Shown: positions 1-12,346 of the stretch, one piece after another
Position numbering within the stretch: the first letter of the stretch is position 1
Layout: each line of letters opens with the position of its first letter
Assembly: GCA_947095535.1 (NCBI GenBank)
Contig: OX352773.1
Location: 26,185,398-26,249,397, forward strand
Direction of reading: 5' to 3'
Length of the DNA stretch: 64,000 bases
Source: Poecilobothrus nobilitatus
Taxonomy: Eukaryota; Arthropoda; Insecta; Diptera; Dolichopodidae
Program-made: the position numbers and the translations under genes
The notes under the pieces: generated by a model
Told to the model about the DNA's origin: nothing
The model's database searches: none
Seen by the model: only the letters and a program-made list of their open reading frames with translations

Positions 1-1337
1 GTTGTTTTTTTATTTTTTATTTTTTTCGTTTTTATCAATTGGTGGAAATAAAAAATTGGAAATTAAGTGAAGAACTTTCCTTTTTCTAGACAAAAAAAAA
101 AACCCAAGAATTATTATTCTAATAAAATAAAAAATTGATTGCAAATTGCAATTTTTGAAAAAAAAAAAAAATACTTTTTAATTTATTCGCACAACGTTCA
201 ACAAATAAAACAAAAAAGATATAAGAAAGATAAAAACAAATAATATTGGTAAAAGAAATTTCTTTCAATTAAATTATAGTGCTTTTTAAACTGTGGTTAA
301 AAATTTATAGATAAAATAATTAAAAAATCAATTAAAATGTTATATAATTCAAATAAATTGACTGCAATAATTATAATTATCTGTACTAAAATCAAGATAC
401 TGATACTAAATTAAACATGGTTTAAAATTTATTCCAAACCTGGTTGTATCTGGTAAAATGTATACTACCCGTTATTGAAATAAACTTTAACAGTTATTTA
501 TTTTATTGCTAGAATCATAGATAAACGGTAAAAAAATAAAATAATATGCGCTTAAAATTTTTAGCTGCCGGAAATAGTTCCGCAAAAATTAATCTCAAAA
601 AAGAATTAGGGGAACACCCAAATATTAGGGGAAATTTCAAAATGAAATATTCCCTGCAATAAAGTGTAATAATCCTCTAAATTCTTTTAAGATATTATCT
701 ACTAAGAAAACTTCAATAGTATAATATTAATTAGGGGATCACTACATTTGCACGAACAACAAATTTCAGAAAAGTAGGAGAAATTTTAGATTTGGCTATG
801 ATATCAGAGTTGCTTTTTCTCAAAATATTTACATAAATGTATATGCGAGATTCTGACTTAAGAGAAATTTTAGAGTTGCGTTTAAAATCAAGATATTTCC
901 TTTTTGTAGAATATTTATATTCTAATAAAGGAGTGCGTGATTCTGAATTAGGCTCCCTTTATAACAATGAAAATGAAATCATCCCAAAATAATTAGGGAT
1001 TATTTCTTGCGGAGTTATTTCAGTGAGTCAAAATTTTTCAATTGTTTGTGATGGTTTTTTTTTCTCTCACAAATAAATTTTTATAAGACTGCATTGAATT
1101 GTTTTTAAAAAAAATTATAAATCAAATAACAAACAATAAAAATAATTAAAATGAATGAAAAATAAGTATAGAAATTTTTTAATAATTTTCGAAATTCGAA
1201 CAGAATTTCTAATTAGATAAGTGCCATAATATTAAATTAATTAAAATTGAAATTTCCAATTAAAATTCTTAGCAAAATTATTTAATGGGAATTTCAAAAA
1301 AATTATTATAGATAGAAAATAAAAATTATTTGTATTA
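1..1337. other. A+T-rich non-coding DNA, no feature seen
   Basis: This stretch holds A/T-rich sequence with many short poly-A and poly-T runs. I see no reading frame of useful length, no tRNA-like box and no match to the repeat families found elsewhere in the window. Confidence 0.6.
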
Positions 1338-2014
1338 TTTTTAGTACACTTTTCAAAAAAAAAATGGACAAATGGCTTATTAGTCTCAATTTGTTTGTAC
1401 GTTCGTCTTCTACAGCCGTTTAAGATAAAAAAAATTATAGCTAGGTCTTTTAAAAAAATTAATGTTCTAGAACAACTTCTTTTTTTGTAGCCTCACCCAT
1501 TAGGTATAGCTAAATAAAATCAAAATGTTAAAGTCAGTATCAAAATGTTAAAAATGTTTGCAATTTAGTATTACAATTTACCGTAATGTGAAAACAAAAT
1601 TTTGCAAAATTATGCAAAAATTGTTTCCTTCATATCTTCATAACGCTTTTATTTTAGAACTCAAATAAAATTTCGAGGAACGAAACATCTTTCAGAATTA
1701 GAATAATTTGACTGATGCTTAAAAATTTTAAATTTACCATTTTTTAGATATGTTCTCTAACATAGGCAGTTGTACAAATTTTTTCCAAGTAAAGTGGAAA
1801 AATTAAAGGTCAAACATTATGATTTTATATGTCGTGATAAATTTTCTTAGATAATAATGTTTTTTGATCTATTACAATCTTTTCACACATGTAAAATTTT
1901 AAGAAAATAGGCAGATTCGATACAAGTCATACAATATTTTAAATTGAGTCAAAAACTTTGTCTTTTGAGAATGTGCATCTTTAAAAACCTTTGTTTTTAC
2001 ATTATGACTAGTTT
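1338..2014 (+). mobile_element. Old HINE family A copy (Helentron-like, non-autonomous)
   Basis: This is a diverged copy of the family at 7656, 41736, 47129 and 63806, in the opposite orientation. The head reads TTTTAGTACACTTTTC and is followed by a run of A, then GTACGTTCGTCT (the eroded GTCC microsatellite) and CCGTTTAAGATA, which match the reverse complement of the right end of the 7656 copy in order. Further in, GTTCTAGAACAACTTC, CAATTTACCGTAATG, AAAATTTTGCA and TTCATAACGCTTTTA align with the middle of that copy. GAATGTGCATCTTTAAAAAC followed by TTACATTATGACTAGTTT matches its tail. It is far more diverged than the other copies, so it is probably the oldest. The family name and the Helentron assignment are inferred from architecture; no transposase or Rep/helicase is present. 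Confidence 0.72.
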
Positions 2015-2416
2015 TTACAAAAATTTGATAAGTTAAATTAATTTTTAACTTGTTTAAAAATTAATTTTATTTTTAGTACGAAGCAAAGAAAAAAATATAT
2101 TACAAGCACTAATTATTGCATATACATACCGAATATTATTAGTTCTTTTTTCATTTTATACTTAGGAATAATTAAAATTTTGTACCTAAAAGGTACTTTG
2201 AAAAACGCAAATGGTTACAAAATTACTAAGATTCTCCGTACTTTATTTGATGAACTTAAAGTACGGAAAGAACTTAAAACTAATAGTAAGTCTTTTAGAA
2301 ATTATATAATTATGTAGAACATTGTGATTATTGAATTTTTTGACAGTCCGACATTCTGTATAGAGTACGTCATAGGTAAATTGTTAGTAGACTTAAATTT
2401 TTAATATATATTTTAA
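2015..2416. other. A+T-rich non-coding DNA, no feature seen
   Basis: No gene, RNA or recognised repeat was seen in this interval. Confidence 0.55.
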
Positions 2417-2575
2417 GCTTTTTTTTGCTTTTTTTTTGCGAAAATAAGAGAGGATGGGTGTGAATGATTGAAGGATACTATAGAGGAGAGGAACAAGCAC
2501 CAGTCTTCTATGATTGTGTGGAACTTTAACCCACTAAACCCCACCTCTCTTTTATGGCGTAACCATATGTTATAT
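2417..2575 (-). repeat. Possible retroposon 3' end fragment
   Basis: This island is richer in G+C than its surroundings and is bordered on the left by a T-rich run, which would be a poly-A tail on the minus strand. On the minus strand it contains GGTGGGGTTTAGTGGGTTA, which resembles GGTGGGTTTAGTCAGTAA in the retroposon end at 41232-41481. The match is short, so relation to that family is only a suggestion. Confidence 0.35.
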
Positions 2576-3867
2576 GTCCTTTAGTACTAATATACTGTTT
2601 GGTTAAAAAAAAGGTAATAAAAATTGGCTTCAAATTGACAGTAATTTTCCCTCAACATTTTATGAATAAATATTTTAGATTTTTGAACCTATACAAACCG
2701 GATAAACAAATCATATTTATATTTCAAGTTGTCTTTCGAAATAAAATATAACTTTTTTCAGACTATCAACTAAAAAAGATTTATTAAAAGAAAGTTTACC
2801 GAACGTGCAAAATAAAATGGTTTAAAGGTTAATATATATATAGTTTAGTTAAGCAGTTGAAATAATTTTGTGTAATATTGTTAAGTATATTTTTTAAAAA
2901 TAAATACATACTTTTAAATATAATGCAAAAAAACAAAATCCATGAGATTTTTTCGTTTCAAATAATTTTTTTCAAATTTTATATTAATAAATATAAATTG
3001 TGGCATAATTAAAAAAAAAAAGTAAAAGGATAAAATCAGGTAATAGCTAGGTGGTTTTTTTTGAAAATGCAGTACTTTTGCAATTTAAGTGCGGTTAAAA
3101 GTTTGTTTGAAAATATTATCATATTTTCTTAACTTTTCGGTAAAATTTTTAATTTTCTTAATGCATAAAAAAAATTGTATATATTACTCTTATAATATAA
3201 AATATAAAAAAAAAAAACAAAAAATTAAAAATAAAATTATTAATATTACGTAAATATTTCTAAGTTGATTTTTTTTATAACATTAAAGCATTTCTGTAAT
3301 TTAGAATACTATTAAAGAACCTTTTGTATATGTACAAGTTTAAATGTAGATACAAAATAACTCAGTCAACGTTTTAGCAATTGCAGTGGCAATGTTTTAA
3401 TGTACATATTTTTAAATTTAAATCTTTTGTGACACATTATAATAATAGCGGTTAAAATTACAAATTAAAAAAGCAAAAGTGTAGGATTCACAATAAAATA
3501 TCATCATGACTCACATCCGAGAAGAAAAAGGGCCATAGCTTTTATTTGAAATATTTATATTACTAGTAAAAAATTTTCTAAATCTAATAAAAATATCATC
3601 AGATTTGATGATCATTAATGCAAAAAAACAAAATGGAGCTTAAACAAAAACTCAAAATTCGAAATCCGATTGTGCTTTATCAGAAATTTTGAGATATGAC
3701 GTTAATATTTTTAAAATCTAATTTTCTATCATTATTTTCATGTTCATTTTTTTTCAAATTCTATTATACTGTTCTACAATATGTTGACAGACAAAATATT
3801 ATAAACAAAGCATTTAAAAAAAAAAAATTTGACAAAAAAAAGAAAAAATGACAGAGAAATCAGAGTA
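2576..3867. other. A+T-rich non-coding DNA, no feature seen
   Basis: The interval has long A/T tracts and no long reading frame. The segment around 3500-3720 is slightly less A/T-rich and may be an eroded repeat, but I could not match it to another copy. Confidence 0.5.
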
Positions 3868-4283
3868 ATACCACGTTCACACTGTGAACTAAAAGCAGCT
3901 TCTTCAAAGAAACCAGGTTCATGCGTGATTTGTAGCTAGGTTTTTCATTTTAAAAATAGCTGTCAAAATGAACCAGGATTTTGAAAGTCCTATAGTTAAT
4001 TTTAAGGGTTAGAACTAGGTTTTTGATTAAATTTTTTTAATATTTTCGATTATTGTTTGAATTTTTTTACATCCCTATGTGATTTTATTGTAAAATGTCA
4101 TTGTTGTTTATTTTTGAAAATCAACAAATTGCCGTTTTTTTTTTTTCGTTTGAATTTTTAAATGAAAAATTTTTTTATTTGTTATTTAATAAAATGTCGT
4201 CCTTCGTTACCTACAATTACCACACCCAAATCTCAAATAATACTAGGTTCATGCATAACGATAGTCTGAACGGTTGATTTTGA
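3868..4283. mobile_element. Possible decayed MITE
   Basis: The left edge carries the 15-base palindrome GTTCACACTGTGAAC (3874 area). The right edge, read on the minus strand, begins CCGTTCAGACTAT, so the two ends share a roughly 12-base imperfect inverted repeat. The phrase AGGTTCATGC occurs near both edges in direct orientation (about 3916 and 4245). I find no clear target duplication. The 60-codon frame inside (4095-4277) has no recognisable similarity and is probably chance. Confidence 0.35.
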
Positions 4284-6103
4284 AACTAGGCATGGTATAA
4301 TAAATGAAATTAATTTTCACATATGAATTTTATGAAATAATGAAAGAAAGATTAGCAAATCAGTTGATTTTAAGAAAAACTTTTGTTTAATGTTATACAA
4401 ATTCTTATTTAGAAATAAATGTTTTACAAAGTGAGTTTATATTTTTTTTATACATATTCTATATATAGTAGAAAAATTTGGTTTTAGTCTAACTATACAC
4501 AATAAAGTTTTAAAACGTTAATCTTAGCTATTTATTTTTTTATTTTTATTAATATAAACTTTATCTGTAGCATTCTATAAAATTATAACATTCTATAAAT
4601 TTAACAAAAAAGCCCTCCTTTTCTTTTCTGCAGACATTTTCTTTTTCATTAATAATTTAAAGTTATACATCCTTCCAATTTTTCAAATTGGTAACCATAA
4701 CTGAACCCAACACAAATTTAAATGACAAAAAAAAAGATTACGATATATGTATCTATTAGATTGTCATTTCAAGTGACATTTAACAAGAAAATATTAAATA
4801 TTTTTGATATCCTTTATTTATACCAACCTTTCGTCATTTATCCTTAATATAGATTATAATTTAAAATGACATTTTCAGAAAAAAAATGATAATGTATTCG
4901 TTATTTAGAAGTGCATTTTTGGAATTTTACAAACAGAAGCAAATACATTGTGCAGTATTTGTATAGTTATAGTTATGTGAAGTATTGAAGTGATTTATTT
5001 ATTTGAATATTGTAAATGAATCTTTAAATTAGAAACATTTTTTTTTAGGTTCTAAAATATTATTGTCTTAAATGGGAAAATCTATAATGGACAGTCTAAG
5101 TTAAATTTATACCATACAATATTGATTCTTAAAAAAAAAAAAAATTTCCTTCTAAAAAGGCAAAATGTTAGGAAGTTTAAGTGGCTTTTGCTAGTTGCAA
5201 AATAATTTTTATGTCCTAACGAATAAAAAAATCCTTTTTCCGTGAACAAAAAAAAATATATACAAGGAAAATTAATTCAAAAGTTTGAAAAACTTTTTTT
5301 TTTTTTTGTTTAATGGAGTTTTTTTCCATGTTTTCTTAATATGGAACAGAAAACCATATACCATAAGTACAAAAAAAAACAAAAAAAATTCAAAAGAAAT
5401 TTAAGTTTTTAAGTTTATAAAAAACACTTAAAAACCAACTTTTTTTTTTTTGGATGGATCTGGTGTAAAGCTTGAAAAAAAAGGATAATATGTGAAAATA
5501 TTTTTTTAATGAAAATTATTTAAAGATTTTCTGAAGTTTTTCGTTTTACTGTTTTTTAGTTTGGTTACTTTAAAGATATTAAAGATGCTTTTTTCTTTTC
5601 CATTTTAGCGTTTTTTTTTTCATTTTAAATATATAAAGGGTAGAAAAAAAAACAAACACATATATACTTTTCAAATAAAAAAAGTAATTTAGTAATTTAA
5701 ACAAAAATTTAAAATAAGGAATAAAGCTAAATATCACTGGGATTAAAATAAAAGTAAATGGATTTTATGTTCATTTAAAATTGTTTATTTTAGGTTTGTT
5801 GTTATTCTTGATGACTTTTCAGCATGACTTTGTGTTTCTTTTGAGTAATGATTTTTGTACCACATCATATATATTACAATATATACCATCTAATTTTAAA
5901 AAATTAAATTATTATTTTTCTTTTCCTAGGCCTTTTAACTACCAAAAGAGGTTTTTGTTCCGTTAGTTACCGGAGTATTCATATTAATCTCTTTTGTATT
6001 TTATAAATAAAATTTTTAACGGTAAAATCAATATTTTGTAATCCTTCCATACACTATTGTTATACTATTTTTATACACTATTCCAACTCTAGGAAAGGAT
6101 TCC
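4284..6103. other. A+T-rich non-coding DNA, no feature seen
   Basis: The interval is dominated by homopolymer runs. The 61-codon frame at 5781-5966 is low-complexity and T-rich, and is most likely chance. Confidence 0.55.
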
Positions 6104-6403
6104 TTAATACCAAGGTATTGTAGGTTTAGGTAATAGGAAGAGTAGATGGAGGGAAATAATATAATAAAGGATGGTTGGAAGAGAAATTGTGGCAAAAAAA
6201 CCTTTACAAGTTCTTTTTAAAAATTTACATAATGGACCATATATATCAGACGGGAACACATTGAATGGAACGATGTTCAACATTTTAGCGGTTCTCACAA
6301 TAAATGTGTTTTCATAACCAGTTTTAAAACACCTTGCATATTCCACACGGTGTAGATATCTAGCATATTCTACTAAGGATGAAATTGATTGATCATCTTG
6401 CAA
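6104..6403 (-). pseudogene. LINE (non-LTR retrotransposon) ORF2 C-terminal fragment
   Basis: The minus-strand frame has 99 codons. Residues about 30-65 (GYENTFIVRTAKMLNIVPFN, then VFPSD) fit the pattern that ends many insect LINE ORF2 proteins, where NSFIxRTAxLWNSLPxxVFP precedes the C-terminus. In intact elements this region follows the reverse transcriptase domain. Here the usual tryptophan after the RTA motif is absent (RTAKMLN). No reverse transcriptase motif lies upstream, because similarity stops at about 6440 where a poly-A tract begins. The apparent start methionine is fortuitous, and the hydrophobic C-terminal 30 residues may come from a frameshift. I read it as a 5'-truncated, dead insertion. 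The exact LINE clade cannot be told from this piece. Confidence 0.62.
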
Positions 6404-7655
6404 AATTAAAACACTGTACTAGGATCTTAAATTCAACCCATTTTAATACAACGTAAAAAAAAAAAAACAAAAACAAATAAAAACTAAATTCGAATAAGAA
6501 ATTAAAATTCAATCGAATAAAATTGTTGTCAATAATAGTTTTTCAAATATGAAACATAATCAAAAATTATATTTTGATGGCAATATGATTTTATGAGGTC
6601 AGCAAGAGTTTTATGACGAAAAAGAAAAGAACATTATAATATTTTGTAAAATCAGCAAAAATTCTGGATGAAATTCAGGATATTTTTTTTTTTTTAATGT
6701 CTTTATGTCAATATAAATCAAAAATATATAAAGGAAATATTTATAATTAAATGTCAAAAAAATAAAAAAAAAATATATACATATATATTTTTTTAATAAT
6801 AATTATAAATGTAGATAAAATAAAATCAAATTAAATTTTACTGAACTGTAAATATTAATTCCTTTTCCTTTTCTCATATAAATGGTGCCCAATCATGTAG
6901 GCAAAAAAAAAAAATATATTTCATTCACACATATACTATATATATTATAAAATATTAAAATTTTTTGATTAGTAATCGAATTGGAAAGATAAACTTTAGA
7001 TATCCAATCCATTCAAAAAAAAAAAAAACAAAAAAAAAAAAAATTCATTAAATGTTCTGATAGACTCTTTTTGTTTTCAAATTAATTGATTTTTAATTCT
7101 TTATGTTTCTAAAAAAAATATTCAACTTGATGAAGTCATATAATATTATTTACTAATTATACATATTATTGTATATTTTAATATTTATGTTCTCGAATAT
7201 ATGCTTGTTAACTTTTAGTAATTAAAATATTTTTGGTCAGCATAAATGAAATGCAATTTTTGCCAGAATTATTCTATATTTATTCATTCATGTAAGACTA
7301 TATAATATTTAAAACAAACATTTATAAAGCCTTACGCGAGGTTTATATTGGTTATAGTAACTTACATGCTATAGTTTATAATTGTATTTGTGCTTTATTT
7401 AATTTTGTGAGAGGATTAAGAAGATTTGATAACCATTTAAATGTCATATATATACATATATACTATCTTGCCTTTTATACTTACATATTTTTTAAAAATT
7501 AAACCATAGCATATTTTTGAAATTTTAAAAGTATTTTGAAAAGAAAGAAATCGAAAAGTAAATAATTTTACAATTTTTAAATAATACATACTTATTAATA
7601 AATATTTTAATTGCACAAATCATAGATATAATATTAACTAAATAGGCAACATAAC
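6404..7655. other. A+T-rich non-coding DNA, no feature seen
   Basis: Apart from about 35 bases that may belong to the LINE fragment, this is A/T-rich sequence with long poly-A runs near 6450 and 7015. No gene, RNA or recognised repeat was seen. Confidence 0.55.
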
Positions 7656-8519
7656 AAAACAAGGTAGAATGTAAAAATGGTTTTTAAAAGGGCACATTTG
7701 CAAAAGACAATACAAACGTTTAGAATTGTGATTTGCATAAAAATTTGAAAATTTCATATAATAACAAAAATCGTGAAAATAGGACTGTAAGTCCGGAACG
7801 CTATACAACTAAGAAAAACCGTTAACACACGTAAAACTATATTATGGAACCTTTAATTTACACGTCTTGCCGAAGAAAATTTTTACAGATGCCTAAGTTA
7901 CAGGTGTCTAAAAATAGCAAATTTTTCAATTTTTGAGGCGTAATAACTCTTAAAAAAAGGTTTGTACCAAAAAATTTTCCTATTTCCTCACAATATTTTT
8001 TTTATACTAAATGTAAAAGTTCTTTCTCGTCTCAAAATTTCAGGTTCCTATCTCAAAGCGTACCGGAGTTATGAAAAAAGAAATATCATGCAAAATTTGG
8101 TTTTAGCATAACGGTAAATTTAAATACTAATTTTAAAAATTATATAATTTTGATATTGATTTATAAAGGTAAAAAAAATTCCTGTCGAATGGCGTTTTCA
8201 GATTGAAAAAATGTTAAGCGAAACATGAAATGTGCGCGTTTAAAAATAGGGCTTTTTCAAAGTTTGAGGGGCTGTAGTTCCGTGATGGATGGGGCTACAT
8301 GAAAAAGTTGTTCCACAAAATTAATTTTTTTATGAGATCTATCCATTAAAGACCTAGAGACCTAGAAGACGTATCCATTAGACCTATCCAGTTAAAAAAT
8401 TTTTTCTCTATCTTTAACGGTGTAAAAGTTTTGTAAACAGACGGACAGACGGACGAACGGACAGAGTGAAAGTAATAGGCACATTTTTTCAAAATTTTTT
8501 TTGGAAATGTGCTAAAAAT
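7656..8519 (-). mobile_element. HINE family A copy (Helentron-like, non-autonomous)
   Basis: This is a repeat of about 860 bp. The minus strand is taken as the element's sense strand because the GTCC-type microsatellite then lies near the 5' end, as in DINE-1-like elements. The 5' end (right side) reads TTTTTAGCACATTTCC, then a hairpin between GCACATTT and AAATGTGC (8479-8512), then the imperfect GTCC/GTCT run at about 8440-8465. The 3' end (left side) has GCAAATGTGCCCTTTTAAAA, an inverted partner of the 5' end, and finishes ACATTCTACCTTGTTTT. Three other copies with the same ends and interior are in the window. The frames at 8346-8528 and 8489-8671 are repeat translations, not genes. No transposase is encoded. 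Confidence 0.75.
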
Positions 8520-11079
8520 TTCAGCCATTTTTGAGTAACAGCTGTTTTCACATTATTTAGTTTCTTTATACTAATTAATAAGAAAGGAAAAAATATAGAA
8601 ATCTTTATTACTATTTTCGTTATATTAGTATAAATTAATATCTTGCCTATTTTAGAGATAGTAAATGACAATTAATATATGAACCATTTTTTTGACTAAT
8701 ATATATTCAAATTTCGTTAATGCTAGTATGCTAGTTACTATGTAATGTTACTATGTAATGTAAACCCCGGGTTAATTATTTTTCAAAAAAAGTTTTACAA
8801 AACTTTTAGACGACTTTTCGGAAAATTTAAGCCTGACAAGAAATAGAAGACTAAAGAGTACCAGAAAACGGAAAAAAATTATTGAAAGTCAAACTACACC
8901 TTTAATAAAAGTAACAAAGGAAGAACTTAATTAAAATTCTGGGGAAAAGAAAATAAACATTTTCTGAAAGGAGACAATATTCTAATTTAAAATAGTACTG
9001 CAATCCTGAAGGCCGAAAAAGTTCTCTAACGTAATATAGAACAATCCAAAAATATTGCATCGAAGAAAAAAAAAAAATGATCTATTTATTACCGTTATAA
9101 TTGTGATACCGTCCTGATGTACTGCAATTTTTTCTTAAGTTTTACTATAACTGTTTACTGCTTTGTTTTTGTAGTAGGTCTAACTTTTAAAATTTAACTA
9201 TGACCAACCCTATAATTAATATTAATCTAATTAGTTGAATATTGTCATTTTCAATTATTTTAAATTATTTAAATTTATTCAAATTTAACTGAAATGGTGA
9301 GTGATTTGTTATCAAAATAAAAAAAAAATGTCTACGTCTTCCATACATTTATATACATACAATAAAGTGAAAACTATTTTTTAAATGATAAAATGAAAAT
9401 AATAATTTTTGACTTACTAAAAACAGTAAATATAATATTTAAAAACTTTTATTTCCATTAAATATTATTATTATTATTATAATGTTGGTTTCATATTATT
9501 TCAAAAACAAAAAAAAAAAAAACAAAAAAAAATATACCAACCACAATGATTTAACCTAAATAGCCTAATAAGAAAAAAAAATATATGAAATCTTTTCAAA
9601 TAACCGTGTGTGGTTGGTTCAAGGATATTAAAATTTTCTTTTCTTTATTTTTTATTTATAAAGAAACAGAGGAAAATACTTTTGGCTGAGGGCATTTTAA
9701 ATTTAAAATTTTCATTGAATTCAATTTCTTTTTTTCGGGGCTTTAGTTCCTATTATTCTAAAAATGAAAAGATAATAAATAATTTTTCAGCGTTACGATT
9801 CCGAAAATTATTTATTTTGGTTTTCCATTTTTTTTTTTGTTTTTGTTTTTACTGGGGTATAATATTCTTTTAAAGTTTTCTTTTTGTATCCTTCAGTTTA
9901 CTCATGATGTAACCAAAAGGATATTGTTATAAGAAAATTCAAAAAAAAAAAAAAAAAAAAATACTTAAGAGGGGGAATTTTTGGGGAAAAATATTGAATA
10001 TGCTTTAAAATAATAATAAAATATTTATTTTTTACATCATAATTGCCTCTATATTTGCAGTTGATAATTATTGAAGTAATACAAATGTACTGGTAATTAT
10101 ATTTAGTTCTTATAAAGTTTTAATAATTAGCAATAAAGTTAGAAACAAAAAATTACTATATTTGTGTTGTGTAAATTAATAAATAAAATTCTAAAAGAGT
10201 TAAATAATAAATGAACTGATCATTAGATTTTATTTGATTCACCAAATTATGGAATATTTTTTTTTTTTTGTATCTATATCAGATACAACTCTGTTCAGAC
10301 TCTAATGCAGATCAAATATTTATATTTTATAATTCTGTAATTTATTTTATTCAGATATCCAGAAATGTTCTTTATGTGAAAATACAATAATGCTTATATG
10401 AAAAATATAAAAAACTAAGCTGAAAATTATTTTACAAATAATCATAGAAAAGTTTTTACATCAAAAGAAGGAAGGAAATGTGAAAAATGTTTAATTTTTG
10501 TTCCTTTTTTGTAATTTTCATTTTTGTATAAATTCAGTATTTTAGAACTGATTCCATTTTCCATTTTCCAGTTTCTTTTCTTTAATATTAATTAATAATT
10601 AACGGAAGTAAATAAAAATTTCCGTAATAAAAATAAGCTTTAAAATAAGGATATTTTTTTTTGATTGGTTTTTTAGAACAATTAATACGTAATAAAATTA
10701 TTTTATTTTGTTTTAAGTTCAAAAAGTTTATTTTTAATACAGTTTCTTTTTTTTTTATAAATTTATAAATTTTTTATATATATATATTTGCTTTATTTCC
10801 TCTTCATATTTCTGAGTCAAAATAGCTTTAAAAATTTATTTAGTGCAATAAAAGGAAGGATTTTAATTTACTGGTACATATAACAACTCTTCATTTAAAC
10901 AGTTAAACTGAAGTGAGCCTAATTAACCGTAAATGCAAAAATAAAAAAAATTTTGTTGAAAATATGAAAAATTAAATTTCACTTGATTCATAGTCTTTAA
11001 AAACAAACCGGAATTTTTCAATGGCAATATCGTCATATCAACTATAAAAAGGCCAAGTTACATAAACAAACATTGATCT
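8520..11079. other. A+T-rich non-coding DNA, mostly featureless
   Basis: The interval contains a short direct duplication near 8735-8762 (TTACTATGTAATG twice) and many homopolymer runs. The 87-codon frame at 9610-9873 is T-rich, with phenylalanine runs that follow from composition, and I regard it as chance. Confidence 0.55.
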
Positions 11080-11460
11080 TCACTTTTTAAATATAATGTA
11101 CAGAACACATACTGAGAGAAAAGTTACTAATCTAAAATATGGTAATTGCAACTTATACTTCAAATACAAGTTAGACTGGATAGATGACAAAAAAAAAACA
11201 TATGAACTTTGAGTAGTAGATGTTTCGATGAATTTCAATAAAAAATATAGCAAATAAATGATCGAAGTCAATCTTTTCAACTTTATGAGTTTAAACATTA
11301 AGAACAGTCTAATGAATATAACGAGTTTAACACGATTAAAATATTTTGGATATATTGCTAGACGGAAAGAAAAAAAAAATATATTCAACACAAGGAAGAA
11401 TTCAATCAAAAGAAAATAATGTCTTAAATGGTTTATGAACTTCAAGTTGCTAATACCCAT
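11080..11460 (-). CDS. Unassigned 126-codon hydrophobic ORF (doubtful)
   Basis: This is the longest frame in the window, and I do not recognise it. The deduced protein is rich in Leu, Phe, Ile and Tyr. It shows hydrophobic segments at about residues 12-36, 46-56, 66-78 and 106-124, separated by basic stretches (for example around KLIKLKR), so it looks like a fragment of a multi-spanning membrane protein such as an insect chemoreceptor. It lacks any family-defining motif, including the TYxxxxxQF signature that ends gustatory receptors. Its base composition is somewhat less A/T-rich than its flanks, and a run this long without a stop is unlikely by chance at this composition. I see no splice sites, promoter or poly-A signal that would make a gene model, and no neighbouring exon. 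It could be a decayed exon, a piece of an unrecognised transposon or a chance frame. Confidence 0.2.
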   Translation of the reverse strand: MGISNLKFINHLRHYFLLIEFFLVLNIFFFSFRLAIYPKYFNRVKLVIFIRLFLMFKLIKLKRLTSIIYLLYFLLKFIETSTTQSSYVFFLSSIQSNLYLKYKLQLPYFRLVTFLSVCVLYIIFKK

Positions 11461-12290
11461 TCTTTAATTGAATATAATGTAAGTATTCTTAGTAATGAAT
11501 TTATGGTTTTTTGAGAATCGAATTTGAAGTTCATTGTTTTTTTCTGGTTACAGTATCAGGAAAGATTTATTGATCTTTTAAGTACTACTTCCTCAACTCT
11601 TATTAACATACATGCAAGGATGGTATTTCATTATAATAGTACCACTAATATTTAAATAAAGAGGATTGAAGTAAAATAGTTTTTTTTTTTTATTTATGAC
11701 AATGAAATGCCTATTTTTATTTAACTATAGTTTTTTTTTTTTTTAATATATGGACAAAAAAATATACAAAATATTTTATTAAAGAATTATATATGTATAT
11801 GCATTATTATACATGTATTTTTTCATAAATTCTTGATAACCAAATAAGTTCATATAATGTAAGTTAACACGTACCACTTAATATTTAATAAAAATGAAAT
11901 TATTTTGGATATCACGTACACATACGTCAATTGAATTTTCATATATTTTTTTTCTTTCTTTTTGTTTCATTTTTTTTTTTTGTTTTTGGTTTGTAATCAA
12001 AATATTAATAATCGATAAATTTAATGGGATCGGTTTCATTTATTTGTCCAATTCGTTCCCTCAAGCATTACAATTTATTAAATTTTCTTTGTTTTCAGTT
12101 ATGTTTTAAATTTATTCACAAATATCATGAAATATTCGGTAGATAGCTAAATTTGTCTTATTGTAAAATATAACTGCTTTAAAACTTTTCTGAATTTAAT
12201 AGGAGCTAAAACAAAAATATATTGCAGTTATGTATATTTAAAATTCGAGTCAAATACAAAGATTTTAACTAATTTGTGTTAAATAGAAAC
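11461..12290. other. A+T-rich non-coding DNA, no feature seen
   Basis: No recognised element was seen. The 71-codon frame at 11894-12109 is T-rich and low in complexity. Confidence 0.5.
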
Positions 12291-12346
12291 ACATCGACAT
12301 TTTTGTTATGAAAAAAATCCGATTTTTCAAACAAAAATGTCGATGT
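12291..12346. repeat. 17-bp perfect inverted repeat (hairpin)
   Basis: ACATCGACATTTTTGTT at 12291-12307 is exactly complementary to 12330-12346. The 22-base spacer (12308-12329) can itself fold, because GAAAAAAATC faces GATTTTTC. It lies about 600 bp left of the foldback element at 12940. It may be the centre or arm of another inverted-repeat element, but I could not delimit one. Confidence 0.7.

Noticed and set aside
3490..3720. Possible repeat remnant
   Set aside because: Phrases resemble the style of the HINE interiors, but no ordered match to any copy could be shown.
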